Assembly: GCF_900624995.1 (NCBI RefSeq)
Contig: NZ_UYXQ01000019.1
Coordinates: 1-64,000, forward strand
Direction of reading: 5' to 3'
Length of the DNA stretch: 64,000 nt
Source of the DNA: Pseudomonas antarctica
GTDB taxonomy: Bacteria > Pseudomonadota > Gammaproteobacteria > Pseudomonadales > Pseudomonadaceae
Positions within the stretch are counted from its first letter, which is position 1. The number at the start of each line of letters is the position of its first letter. Below the pieces are notes generated by a model. It ran no database searches and was not told the DNA's origin. It worked only from the letters and a program-made list of their open reading frames with translations. Shown here one piece after another: positions 36,920-44,966 of this stretch. The position numbers were made by a program, and so were the translations under genes.

Positions 36920-37873
36920 CTATGCCATCATGTACGACGCCAACATGAGCCCCGTTTGGCTGATTCGGTTGTCTGCGGACCTACTCGCAACGTTATCCAG
37001 CATGTCCAGCAAATCCTTGCGATCGGTAGCTGTTTTACTCACATTAAGTAAGTGGTCCAGTGAAGATATCCCCGTCTGTTGAAGACCGGCCAGATATTCA
37101 AGGTCGAGGATGTTGATTTGACGGCCACCAAAGTATTCTGAGAGTTGACCGAAATGGCTGTTCAGTTCCTGAACTACTTGCTTATTAGTGCTGTATTTCA
37201 AGGGGTTTTGGTCGCGGTTGAACGCACTGAAATGGCTGATTGAGACCTGATCGCCAGTCGCACCTGTGCCCGGCTGCCGGAAAAAGGCATCCATTACGTC
37301 GGGACGCTTCATAAGCTCGCCGGCCAGCCGAATGTTTTGATTCATCACAGGGTTTCGACCCGGTTTTTGTTGCGCCATTTCTTCAATAGCGTGCTTGCTG
37401 ATCGTCGAACGGTTACCCGGCGTTGTAAATGCGCGGGCGTTCCTCAGAAGGTCAGTCGCCAGTTGATCGTTGCTTTTCTTCGAGTACATCGGGTCTGTCT
37501 TACCCAGCGTAATCGGGTACGGGCCATGCGCGTTAATGAGTGGCTTGGGCCTGCCCATCCAAGGGTTCCCCCATTGCTCAAGCTGCTGCGTGCCCCCGTG
37601 GTGTGAGGCATGGTGCGTCATGGCAGAAAAATCTTGGGAATGGGCTGGGCTATTAAAGTAATTGTGATGACTCGCTGCCGGTTGTTGCTGGCCAAACACC
37701 GGCCCACCCTGACTTTGCGAGGCGTGAAAATTGACGCTTCCACCGCCGTGGCTGTGGTAGGACGCCGCAGTCGATACCGCAGCACTGGCCTGGGCTGCGG
37801 GGTTAGAGTTAACCTGCGTGGTGTCCGCACTGGATGAAATTGATACAGATACAGTGGTAGTCGAGACCGACAT
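36920..37873 (-). CDS. HrpK-like modular protein, candidate type III translocator or effector (317 aa)
   Basis: The start at 37873 has GGAGG 6 bp upstream. The N-terminal ~100 residues are Ser/Thr/His/Gln-rich and low complexity (MSVSTTTVSVSISSSADTTQ), lacking acids in the first 16 positions, as in Hrp type III substrates. From ~residue 130 on, helical modules repeat: QLATDLLRNARAF...STISKHAIEEM, IRLAGELMKRPDVMDAFF...VSISHF, VVQELNSHFGQLSEYF...INILDLEYLAGL, and LLDMLDNVASRSADNRISQT. The arrangement recalls HrpK proteins of P. syringae, which are accessory translocators. No transmembrane helix is obvious. Confidence 0.68.
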   Translation of the reverse strand: MSVSTTTVSVSISSSADTTQVNSNPAAQASAAVSTAASYHSHGGGSVNFHASQSQGGPVFGQQQPAASHHNYFNSPAHSQDFSAMTHHASHHGGTQQLEQWGNPWMGRPKPLINAHGPYPITLGKTDPMYSKKSNDQLATDLLRNARAFTTPGNRSTISKHAIEEMAQQKPGRNPVMNQNIRLAGELMKRPDVMDAFFRQPGTGATGDQVSISHFSAFNRDQNPLKYSTNKQVVQELNSHFGQLSEYFGGRQINILDLEYLAGLQQTGISSLDHLLNVSKTATDRKDLLDMLDNVASRSADNRISQTGLMLASYMMA

Positions 37874-37950
37874 GAGTGCCTCCAGGGCAAGGGGTGCGAT
37901 TATCAACCTGTCGCTGCACGCTTATGTAGAAGGCGACCAGGTCTGCCTCC

Positions 37951-37979
37951 TGTGTGGCTTAACTGTCGGAATAGGTTCC
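37951..37979 (-). promoter_or_regulatory. hrp box (HrpL sigma factor promoter)
   Basis: Minus strand GGAACC-N16-CCACACA, an exact consensus match, 78 bp upstream of the 317-residue gene. It is the best of the three boxes. Confidence 0.82.
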
Positions 37980-38021
37980 TGATCAAACAGAAAGTCGCGT
38001 GAAAGGCCGTAGGAAACAGGC

Positions 38022-38054
38022 AAAAAAAATCGCAGCCCTGGGGCTGCGATTTTT
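38022..38054. terminator. Rho-independent terminator after fecA
   Basis: AAATCGCAGCC pairs with GGCTGCGATTT around a 4-base loop, flanked by A and T runs on both sides. It ends fecA on the minus strand. Being symmetrical, it also separates fecA from the hrp locus. Confidence 0.85.
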
Positions 38055-38069
38055 CCTATCAACGGCTAA

Positions 38070-40490
38070 TCAGAATCCGACACTCGCCTGTACGAAGAAC
38101 GTACGTGGCTCACCCAAGTACAACCCGGAATTGTTGTCGCTGGAGCGCGTGTAGTGCTGTTGGTCGAAGACGTTTTTCACGCCCACACCCAGTTTCAAAT
38201 TTGACAGTTGCGCCCCAAAGTCATAACCGCTGCGCACGTTGACCGAAACATAGCCGGGAATATCGCCGTACTGGCCATCAGCGGTGCCTTGAGTGATGTA
38301 GGTGGTGCCGGTGCCTGGCGCACGTTGACCGGATTGGGCATAGACATCCAGGTTATGGGTCCAGTGGTTGATGTCATAACGCAAGCCAGCCGTCGCCACT
38401 TCACGGGAGTAAAGCGGCAGGTCGCGGCCCTTGAACGGCACATCGCCTTCTGAAGTAGCCTTGGTGTAGGTGAAACCGGCGCTGGCGGTCAGACCTTCAA
38501 GGCGCGGGTCGAGGTTTGACAGGTCATAGTGGCCCGAGGCTTCGATGCCCTGGTGCTTGGTAGCGCCCAAGTTGGTCCAGCCCACGTCGTTACTGACATA
38601 TTGCAACTCATCCGAGAAGTCGATGTAGAACAACGTCACTTCGCCGCCCCACACGCTGTCGTTGTAGCGTGTGCCGATCTCGTAGGTCTTGGCCTTTTCC
38701 GGGTTCAGGCCGTTGGCCGTCTGGTCGCCGTTGCCGCCCTGGCCAAGTTGGAAGTACTGCAGGCTGCCAAACGATGTTTCGTAGTTGGCGAACAGTTTCC
38801 AGGCATCGGAGACGTGGTACATCACGCTCAGGGCCGGCAGCGGCTCGTTGTTGTTGATCTCGCGGCGTTTCTCCTGGGTACGGGTGCCGTTCAGGGCCAC
38901 AACCGGGCGGTCGTGCCATTTGGTGCGAATGTCTTCAAAGCGAATGCCTGGTGTGACGGTCCACTTGCCGATATCAATCTTGTTATCGATATAAAACGCG
39001 TTGGCCTCAGTGCCACCGGTACGGTCCTGGTAGACATGACCGTCGCTCTGGCCGCCCGGCGTCGGCACATTGTTGACCAGGTTCAGGCTGGTGGCCTGCT
39101 CATGCATGCCTTCTTTGAGGTAGCGATAACCGAGGCTGACCTCCTGGGTGCTCGGGCCCACGTCAAACACATGGGAAACCCGTGGCTCGATGCCGAAGGT
39201 GTAGTAAGTGCGCGGGTACGAACTGAGGGTTTTCAGGTCACGGTTAGCAATGTTGCTGCCGCGAAAACTGTCGGAATAATAGGTCAGCACTTCAGCCTGG
39301 GTACGGTCGTCAATCTGGCGGATGTATTTGAAGGACACGTCCTTGCGGCGGCCGCTGAAGTTGTCCCAGTCACGTACTGATTGGTACGGGTTGGCACTGA
39401 ACTGCTTCTGAGTCAGGCCGCCGGGCATATCGGCGCTGGCGTCGTAGTAGTGGACGCTCAGCGAGAAGTCGTCTTGATCGGTCGGCGCCCAGTGGGTCTT
39501 GAAGATGACGTCATCAATGTCGTTGGCGTTGTTGCTGTTGCGATAACCGTCGCCTTTCACACCGGAATACAACAGCGCCGCACCGATTCCATTATCCGCT
39601 GTGCCGCCGATGAATGCGTTTTCAAGGTGTTTCCAACCCCCGTGAGCCGAGGTCTGCAGTGTAGTGCCGACCTCTGTGGAGAATTTCTCGGGGATGGCGC
39701 GGGTCACAAAATTGATCACGCCGCCGACGTTCTGTGGCCCATAACGCACAGAACCGGCGCCGCGCACCACGTCAATGCTATCCAGGTTACCGGCGGAAAT
39801 CGGCGACATCGACAATTGTGGCTGGCCATACGGCGCGAACGCCGCAGGCACACCGTCGATCAGTACGGTGGAGCGTGGCGACAGGCGTGAAGTCAGGCCG
39901 CGGACGCCCACGCTCAGAGAAATATCACTGCCTCCGGTGCCGTTGGATTCCTGCACCTGCACGCCAGGAACGCGGCGCAACACGTCGCCCACGTTCATCG
40001 CGCCCTGCTCCACCATCGTTTCGCGGCGAATCACCGTTCGCGCGCCGGGGTGGTTCTGCACAACGGCGGCATTGGCATCGCCCAGCCAGTCGCCGACCAC
40101 CTTGATATCGGTGACACCCAGCTCCAGCGGCGAGCCCGCTTCACCGGTGCCGTTACTTCGCGGGCGCAGCGTCACGGAACCGGCGTCGATCTGGTAATCC
40201 AGCCCGCTGCCTTGCAGCAACTGGCGTAGCGCTTGTTCGGGCGAGAGGTTGCCGTCCACTGCGGGCGCGTGCTTGCCGGCGACCATGTCCGGGTTAAAGA
40301 ACACCTGCAGGGACGTCTGCTGACCCAGTTGACTCAACGCTGCGCCCAAAGGCTGGGCGCGGATATGAATACCGTCGTCAGCATAGGCTGCCGGCAGCGC
40401 GGCACTGACAGCAAGCGCTAGCGCCAAGGGCGCCCAGCGGGAGGTTTTATTGTGGGAGACGGTCAGTTTTTTCACGTCGAAACTTTTCAC
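38070..40490 (-). CDS. fecA: TonB-dependent ferric dicitrate receptor FecA
   Basis: An 806-residue outer-membrane receptor. The signal peptide (~1-38, ending AAYADD) is followed by an STN signalling domain (~40-115; IHIRAQPLGAALSQLGQQTS). The plug (~145-255) has DVLRRVPGVQVQESNGTGGS and SVRYGPQNVGGVINFVTR, and a 22-strand barrel ends FFVQASVGF. The STN domain plus adjacent fecR and fecI mark it as the transducer of a cell-surface signalling system. Two GTG codons in a 15-bp direct repeat (40490 and 40475) are both possible starts; neither has a strong ribosome site. Confidence 0.9.
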   Translation of the reverse strand: MKSFDVKKLTVSHNKTSRWAPLALALAVSAALPAAYADDGIHIRAQPLGAALSQLGQQTSLQVFFNPDMVAGKHAPAVDGNLSPEQALRQLLQGSGLDYQIDAGSVTLRPRSNGTGEAGSPLELGVTDIKVVGDWLGDANAAVVQNHPGARTVIRRETMVEQGAMNVGDVLRRVPGVQVQESNGTGGSDISLSVGVRGLTSRLSPRSTVLIDGVPAAFAPYGQPQLSMSPISAGNLDSIDVVRGAGSVRYGPQNVGGVINFVTRAIPEKFSTEVGTTLQTSAHGGWKHLENAFIGGTADNGIGAALLYSGVKGDGYRNSNNANDIDDVIFKTHWAPTDQDDFSLSVHYYDASADMPGGLTQKQFSANPYQSVRDWDNFSGRRKDVSFKYIRQIDDRTQAEVLTYYSDSFRGSNIANRDLKTLSSYPRTYYTFGIEPRVSHVFDVGPSTQEVSLGYRYLKEGMHEQATSLNLVNNVPTPGGQSDGHVYQDRTGGTEANAFYIDNKIDIGKWTVTPGIRFEDIRTKWHDRPVVALNGTRTQEKRREINNNEPLPALSVMYHVSDAWKLFANYETSFGSLQYFQLGQGGNGDQTANGLNPEKAKTYEIGTRYNDSVWGGEVTLFYIDFSDELQYVSNDVGWTNLGATKHQGIEASGHYDLSNLDPRLEGLTASAGFTYTKATSEGDVPFKGRDLPLYSREVATAGLRYDINHWTHNLDVYAQSGQRAPGTGTTYITQGTADGQYGDIPGYVSVNVRSGYDFGAQLSNLKLGVGVKNVFDQQHYTRSSDNNSGLYLGEPRTFFVQASVGF

Positions 40491-40587
40491 GTCGAACCTA
40501 GTCCTGTAATCGCAAGAGTGTGCGGCTGTTAATGCAAACCAGTTGCAGTTGCAGAAGAAGACGAAGAGCTCGAGAAAAACCTGAATT

Positions 40588-41571
40588 TCAGCGTGAAATA
40601 ATTTCCTGGCTGCCGTCCGGCAAGGTGCGTAACGCGACCGGCAGGATATGCGGCAAGGCTTTGAGCAAGGCGTCGGTGTCGTTGGATTTGAACACGCTGG
40701 TCAAGCGCAGATTGCTCACCGCCGCGCTACTGACCCGCAACGGTTGCTCGCGGTAGCGCGACACTTCCCGGGCAACCTCACCGAGGCTGGCGTTGTTGAA
40801 CACCAGCTTGCCGGTGCGCCAGGCCGTCAACTCATCGGTATTCACCGCAAACGCGGCGGCGACTTTCCCCAAGGCATCGACTTGCGTACCCCGGCCCGCC
40901 GTCAGCGTGACGATCTGGTCCGACGCACGCCCTTGCACTTTGACCGTGCCAGCTTCGACCACCACGCGGGTCTGGTCGTCATCACGGCGTACATCAAAGC
41001 GCGTGCCGGTGACCGTCACCTGCCCCGCCCCGGCGGCTACGACAAAGGGTCGACGGGTGTCATGCTCGACACTGAACATCGCCTCGCCCTGCTCGAGGTC
41101 CACGCTGCGTCGGCCTTTTTCATAACGCACAGCAACGACGCTGCGGCTGTTGAGGTCCATCACCGAACCGTCGGGCAACGCCACCTGGCGATGCTCACCC
41201 AGGCGCGTGCTGAACTCGGCGCGGTAGGGTTTTGGATGACCAAGCCCACTGAACAAACCCAGCCCCAAGGCACTCGCCACCACACTCGCGGCGACCGCGT
41301 AGCGCAAAATGGCCCCACGCTTGGGACGCTCGACCGGCGCATCACACAACGCCTGCAATCGCGCGTTGGGCAGCAAGTCAGTGGCGCTCCACAAGCCTTG
41401 CAACACGTCGAATTCGTATTGGTGCTCAGGCCGTTCTGCGCGCCATGCATCGAAACGCTGGCGTTCTTCAATGCTCAAGTCGCCATCTTGCAAGCGTACA
41501 AACCAATGCGCGGCTTCGTCACGAGCACGGCTATCGATCATGGAAGATCCTGTTTCATCAAAGCGGGTCAT
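40588..41571 (-). CDS. fecR: Transmembrane sigma regulator FecR
   Basis: A 327-residue protein. The cytosolic N-terminal domain (DSRARDEAAHWFVRLQDGDL, DAWRAERPEHQYEFDVLQGL) binds the sigma factor. A single membrane helix lies near residues 95-112 (YAVAASVVASALGLGLFSGL). The periplasmic FecR domain contains FSTRLGEHRQVALPDGSVMD-LNS and DVRRDDDQTRVVVEAGTVKV. It relays receptor occupancy to FecI. The start at 41571 overlaps fecI by 4 bp (ATGA); a second ATG at 41541 with AGGAT upstream is an alternative. Confidence 0.9.
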   Translation of the reverse strand: MTRFDETGSSMIDSRARDEAAHWFVRLQDGDLSIEERQRFDAWRAERPEHQYEFDVLQGLWSATDLLPNARLQALCDAPVERPKRGAILRYAVAASVVASALGLGLFSGLGHPKPYRAEFSTRLGEHRQVALPDGSVMDLNSRSVVAVRYEKGRRSVDLEQGEAMFSVEHDTRRPFVVAAGAGQVTVTGTRFDVRRDDDQTRVVVEAGTVKVQGRASDQIVTLTAGRGTQVDALGKVAAAFAVNTDELTAWRTGKLVFNNASLGEVAREVSRYREQPLRVSSAAVSNLRLTSVFKSNDTDALLKALPHILPVALRTLPDGSQEIISR

Positions 41572-42068
41572 GGGGCCATCGTATCCAGGCGGTCACGCAG
41601 ATGCCGCAAGGTGCGGATCATATACTTTTCCACCATGTTTTTAGACAGGCCCAGGCGTACGGCGATTTCCTGCTGGGTCAGGCCTTCTATTTTCTGCCAG
41701 ATAAATATTTTGCGACAGTTGAGCGGCAGCTCGGCCAAGGCCCGTTCGATGGAGTCCGCCAACTGGATCGCGTGCATGAAATGCTCCGGGTCGCCGCTGT
41801 GGGGCGAACGCTGATCAAAGGCTTCCAGCGCCAGCGCCTCACGCCGGTCTTCACGGCGATAGGCATCAACGGCAATGTTGCGTGCCGTTTGGTGCAGATA
41901 GGCACGCGGTTGCTCGACCTCACTCGAACGCGACTCAAGCACTCGCACGAAGGTGTCGTGGGCCAGGTCTTCGGCCTGCTGACGGTTTCTCAGGCGGCGT
42001 CTCCAGGTTCCGATCAACTCTTCGTAATGCTCGAAAAAGCCTGTTCTGCGGGGCGGCTGAGGGATCAT
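41568..42068 (-). CDS. fecI: ECF sigma factor FecI
   Basis: A 166-residue ECF sigma factor. Region 2 has RNRQQAEDLAHDTFVRVLES, and region 4 has IFIWQKIEGLTQQEIAVRLG then LSKNMVEKYMIRTLRHLRD, the FecI-type iron-starvation subgroup. With fecR and fecA it drives citrate-dependent iron uptake. A Fur-box-like dyad lies 29 bp upstream. The order here is fecI-fecR-fecA, all on the minus strand, with fecA 97 bp after fecR and probably transcribed by FecI itself. Confidence 0.92.
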   Translation of the reverse strand: MIPQPPRRTGFFEHYEELIGTWRRRLRNRQQAEDLAHDTFVRVLESRSSEVEQPRAYLHQTARNIAVDAYRREDRREALALEAFDQRSPHSGDPEHFMHAIQLADSIERALAELPLNCRKIFIWQKIEGLTQQEIAVRLGLSKNMVEKYMIRTLRHLRDRLDTMAP

Positions 42069-42096
42069 CGCGTGAGCACTGGGGAGGCGGGCCGTG

Positions 42097-42115
42097 AATA
42101 GTAATGCTTCCTATT
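42097..42115. promoter_or_regulatory. Candidate Fur box upstream of fecI
   Basis: A 19-bp AT-rich imperfect dyad, AATAGTAATGCTTCCTATT, in a GC-rich background and close to the fecI start. It has partial agreement with the GATAATGATAATCATTATC consensus. Iron repression of fecI is expected. Confidence 0.38.
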
Positions 42116-42149
42116 AAGTGGGGCAATTGCTTCCCGTCGTCCTGTGACC

Positions 42150-42227
42150 GTTGCAGGTTTGCTTGAACACGAGGCCGACAGCCTCGCGTTTGAATTCAGC
42201 CGTAAAGGAGCGCCGTTGTTTGGTCAG
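42150..42227 (-). mobile_element. IS3-family transposase OrfA remnant
   Basis: The minus strand encodes TKQRRSFTAEFKREAVGLV, the N-terminal helix-turn-helix opening of IS3-type OrfA, then loses similarity after ~26 codons. The expected ATG is CTG. No OrfB or terminal repeats were found. It is a decayed fragment in the 218-bp gap between fecI and the patatin-like gene. Confidence 0.65.
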
Positions 42228-42286
42228 CTGACACCTCGATCTGGCGAGCACGCTCGCCTAAAAGCGTGTCCGGTTTCATCAGCGCC

Positions 42287-43159
42287 CTACACTTCATCAG
42301 CATGATGAGTATGGGCGAGTAACGAATCGGGTATCCCATCACGCATCAATCCGCCCTCTTCTATCCAGGTTTGGGTCGACTGATAAGCACGTTGCAGCAG
42401 TTTATCTGTCTGGTTGAAATCAAACACAGAAGCGTCTAGTGGGCACAGCGGCGGCACTACATGGATAGCTGCACGCGCCTTGTACAATTGGATGTCACGC
42501 ACCAGTTGACGCATGCTCATCAGGTTAAGTGTGTGCAACGCTAACGCCACGAGCCCGCTCGGTGGGCACAGGCAAGCACAACCGAACCCGGTGGGCAGAA
42601 CCAGAACACGCGTTGCCCCCAATGTAACTGCACTAGCAATCGGCGTGTTACTGGTGACACCGCCATCGACCAAGAACTTTTCTCCAACTCGCACATTGGG
42701 AAACACTAACGGAATCGCAGCACTGGCGAGCAAAGCCTGTTCAGCATTACCACTGGACAGAAGCTCTTCGGCACCGCTGAGTAGATTGGTGGTGACAATA
42801 TGCAGGGGTAGTTCAGTCTCTTCGATCAATTCGACCGGCAAAGATCTGCGCACTAAACGATGCAGCGCCGAAGCACTCAGCAGATGACCGCGACGATTCA
42901 GAATGCCTTTGAAGGTGTCGAGTGCCGAGAACGGAAACACATCCGACTTACGTAAGCTGCGCCAGAAATCCGCAAGCTCGCCCACACCCTTAGCATTCGG
43001 TCTGGCTGCGAAGTAGGCACCGTTGATGGCTCCGACCGAAGCGCCAACCACCAGGTCGAATGAAACCTCAGCCTCAACGAGCGCCTGTAACATTCCAACC
43101 TGAACCGCACCAAGGCTCCCACCACCGGCAAGTACAAGAGCAGTTTTTACAGTTGGCAT
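42287..43159 (-). CDS. Patatin-like phospholipase (RssA/YchK-like)
   Basis: A 290-residue cytosolic protein. The oxyanion loop AGGGSLGAVQVG is near the N-terminus, nucleophile GASVGA carries Ser41, and the catalytic Asp165 is in LVDGGVTSNTP. It is a full-length patatin domain without a signal peptide, so it belongs to the soluble RssA-like group rather than the secreted toxins. Unlike the gene at 20236 it has the standard GGGxxG loop. It lies next to an IS3 relic and may be horizontally acquired. The substrate is unknown. Confidence 0.88.
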   Translation of the reverse strand: MPTVKTALVLAGGGSLGAVQVGMLQALVEAEVSFDLVVGASVGAINGAYFAARPNAKGVGELADFWRSLRKSDVFPFSALDTFKGILNRRGHLLSASALHRLVRRSLPVELIEETELPLHIVTTNLLSGAEELLSSGNAEQALLASAAIPLVFPNVRVGEKFLVDGGVTSNTPIASAVTLGATRVLVLPTGFGCACLCPPSGLVALALHTLNLMSMRQLVRDIQLYKARAAIHVVPPLCPLDASVFDFNQTDKLLQRAYQSTQTWIEEGGLMRDGIPDSLLAHTHHADEV

Positions 43160-43475
43160 AAACGTACCCTCACCGATAACGCCCTCCTGACGTTACAAGC
43201 CTAGCTCGCTGAGGACCTGGCTACGAGAATGTTTTTGACTCGACGTAAACACCTCGGTGCTGCTTCGAGCCCACACCTCATCGTGTTCGGTTTTTGCATC
43301 AAGGCGTTGATTTACCGGGGTCATGGCAAGGTTTTCGCACGGAGGCTACCTGCCTGAGAGAAATAGTGGACGTACGGTACGCGTCGCCCACCTCGAAGGA
43401 AGGCATTGTGTTTTGAGTTAGCGTCTACACTCGATCAAAAGGTTATGACGTTATTCCTACTTGGAGTCTCCTCCA
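43160..43475. other. Intergenic region upstream of yedZ1
   Basis: About 316 bp between divergent genes. A CTACACT hexamer-type -10 at 43425-43431, resembling RpoS -10 elements, lies 45 bp before the yedZ1 start. No clear -35, terminator or coding frame was seen. Confidence 0.35.
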
Positions 43476-44114
43476 ATGCAAGCCGCACCTGAAACAACCC
43501 GTGCTGCTCCTGTGGCCCCACAAAGCAGTCATCCAGCCTGGTTGAGATTGGCCCATTGGCTGAACGCCTTGGCGGTGTTGGTAATGGTCACCAGCGGATG
43601 GCGTATATACAACGCCTCTCCCCTTTATGAGTTTAACTTCCCCACGTCGATTACCTTGGGCGGTTGGCTGGGGGGCGCGTTGCAATGGCATTTCGCAGCC
43701 ATGTGGATGTTGGTCGTTGTCAGCCTTTTCTACGTGCTTTTCAATCTTTTCAGCGGCCGTTTGTCGCGACGTTTTTTTCCTGTATCACCCAAAGGCTTTG
43801 TTCATGACCTGTGGTCTGCACTGCGTGGGCGGTTGGGGCATGACGATATAAGCCATTACAACCACGTGCAGCGTGTGGCGTATCTGTTTGTGATGCTCGA
43901 CATTACGGTCCTGGTGATTTCCGGGTTGGTTTTGTGGAAGTCAGTTCAGTTTCCGCTACTACGTGAACTGCTGGGCGGCTACGACAGCGCTCGGCACGTG
44001 CACTTCATTGCGATGTCTCTGTTGGTGGCTTTCATCGCAGTGCATTTGGTGATGGTCGCACTGGTTCCAAAGACGTTATTGGCCATGATTGTCGGCCATA
44101 AGGAGCGCGCATGA
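43476..44114 (+). CDS. yedZ1: Cytochrome b-type membrane subunit (YedZ1-like)
   Basis: A 212-residue haem-binding membrane protein with four main helices. Likely haem ligands are the His residues in WLRLAHWLNALAVLVM, LQWHFAAMWMLVVVSLFYVL, HVQRVAYLFVMLDITVLVIS and HFIAMSLLVAFIAVHL. It probably passes electrons from the quinone pool to the periplasmic molybdoenzyme encoded next. Start ATG 43476 has GGAG 9 bp upstream. It overlaps yedY1 by 4 bp (ATGA). E. coli MsrQ is a functional analogue, but this protein looks more like the cytochrome b561 group. Confidence 0.82.
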   Translation: MQAAPETTRAAPVAPQSSHPAWLRLAHWLNALAVLVMVTSGWRIYNASPLYEFNFPTSITLGGWLGGALQWHFAAMWMLVVVSLFYVLFNLFSGRLSRRFFPVSPKGFVHDLWSALRGRLGHDDISHYNHVQRVAYLFVMLDITVLVISGLVLWKSVQFPLLRELLGGYDSARHVHFIAMSLLVAFIAVHLVMVALVPKTLLAMIVGHKERA

Positions 44115-44896
44115 GGAAGCGTGAGCAAAGCCCAGAGCTGGATGAGTCGTCGATTTTGAAGGATGCGCGCAAAATTATTTCGCTCCAGGTCGAAGATCGC
44201 TCACGACGTGCCTTCCTGCTGCGTGGCTTGACCTTGGGCGGTGTCGCCATGCTGTCCGGCTGCAATATCACCGATAACGATCACGTCGAAACGGCTCTGT
44301 CCTCCATGTCGCGCTTCAATGACAGGGTGCAGGGCTGGCTGTTCAACCCTAATGCCATGGCCCCCACTTATCCAGAGTCGATGATTACACGGCCATTTCC
44401 CTTCAATGCCTTCTATGGCATCGACGAAGCGCCTACCGTCGATGAAGACACCTACCGATTGGAAGTCACCGGCAGGGTCGCCGACACGCATAGCTGGAAG
44501 CTTGAGGAACTGCGTGCCATGGCCCAGACCGATCAAATCACCCGGCACATCTGTGTCGAGGGCTGGAGCGCCATCGGCCGCTGGGGAGGCATCCGCTTCA
44601 GTGATTTCCTCAAGTGCGTTGGCGCCGACACCGACGCAAAGTACGTCGGCTTCAAATGTGCCGACGATTACTACACCAGCATCGATATGGCCACGGCACT
44701 GCATGCGCAAACGCTACTGACGCTGACCTACGACGGTGCCGTACTGCCGCGTGAATATGGCTTCCCAATGAAGCTGCGCATGCCCACAAAGCTTGGTTAT
44801 AAGAACCCAAAACACATACAAGCAATTTTCGTCACTAATACCTATCCGGGTGGTTACTGGGAAGACCAGGGCTACAACTGGTTCGGTGGTAGCTGA
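44111..44896 (+). CDS. yedY1: Periplasmic molybdopterin oxidoreductase (YedY1/MsrP-like)
   Basis: A 261-residue sulfite-oxidase-fold protein. It has a twin-arginine signal after a 29-residue leader (SRRAFLLRG, Arg32-Arg33) and a lipobox-like LSGC at 48-51. The molybdenum-ligand Cys148 is in RHICVEGWSAIGRWGG. It ends PGGYWEDQGYNWFGG, a typical family end. By analogy to MsrP and to YedY1 of Azospira suillum it should reduce methionine sulfoxide in the periplasm. It is translationally coupled to the cytochrome gene and followed by the Met-rich peptide gene after 70 bp. Confidence 0.86.
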   Translation: MRKREQSPELDESSILKDARKIISLQVEDRSRRAFLLRGLTLGGVAMLSGCNITDNDHVETALSSMSRFNDRVQGWLFNPNAMAPTYPESMITRPFPFNAFYGIDEAPTVDEDTYRLEVTGRVADTHSWKLEELRAMAQTDQITRHICVEGWSAIGRWGGIRFSDFLKCVGADTDAKYVGFKCADDYYTSIDMATALHAQTLLTLTYDGAVLPREYGFPMKLRMPTKLGYKNPKHIQAIFVTNTYPGGYWEDQGYNWFGGS

Positions 44897-44966
44897 CGCC
44901 TATGGCAACCCCATTGCGCAGCCCGGGCTGCGCCTATTCGCAACCTGAGTCTCAAGGAGCTTCACG

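Noticed and set aside
41568..42068. PvdS-type sigma factor for pyoverdine
   Set aside because: Adjacent fecR and a FecA-type receptor with STN domain, and no pyoverdine genes, favour FecI.
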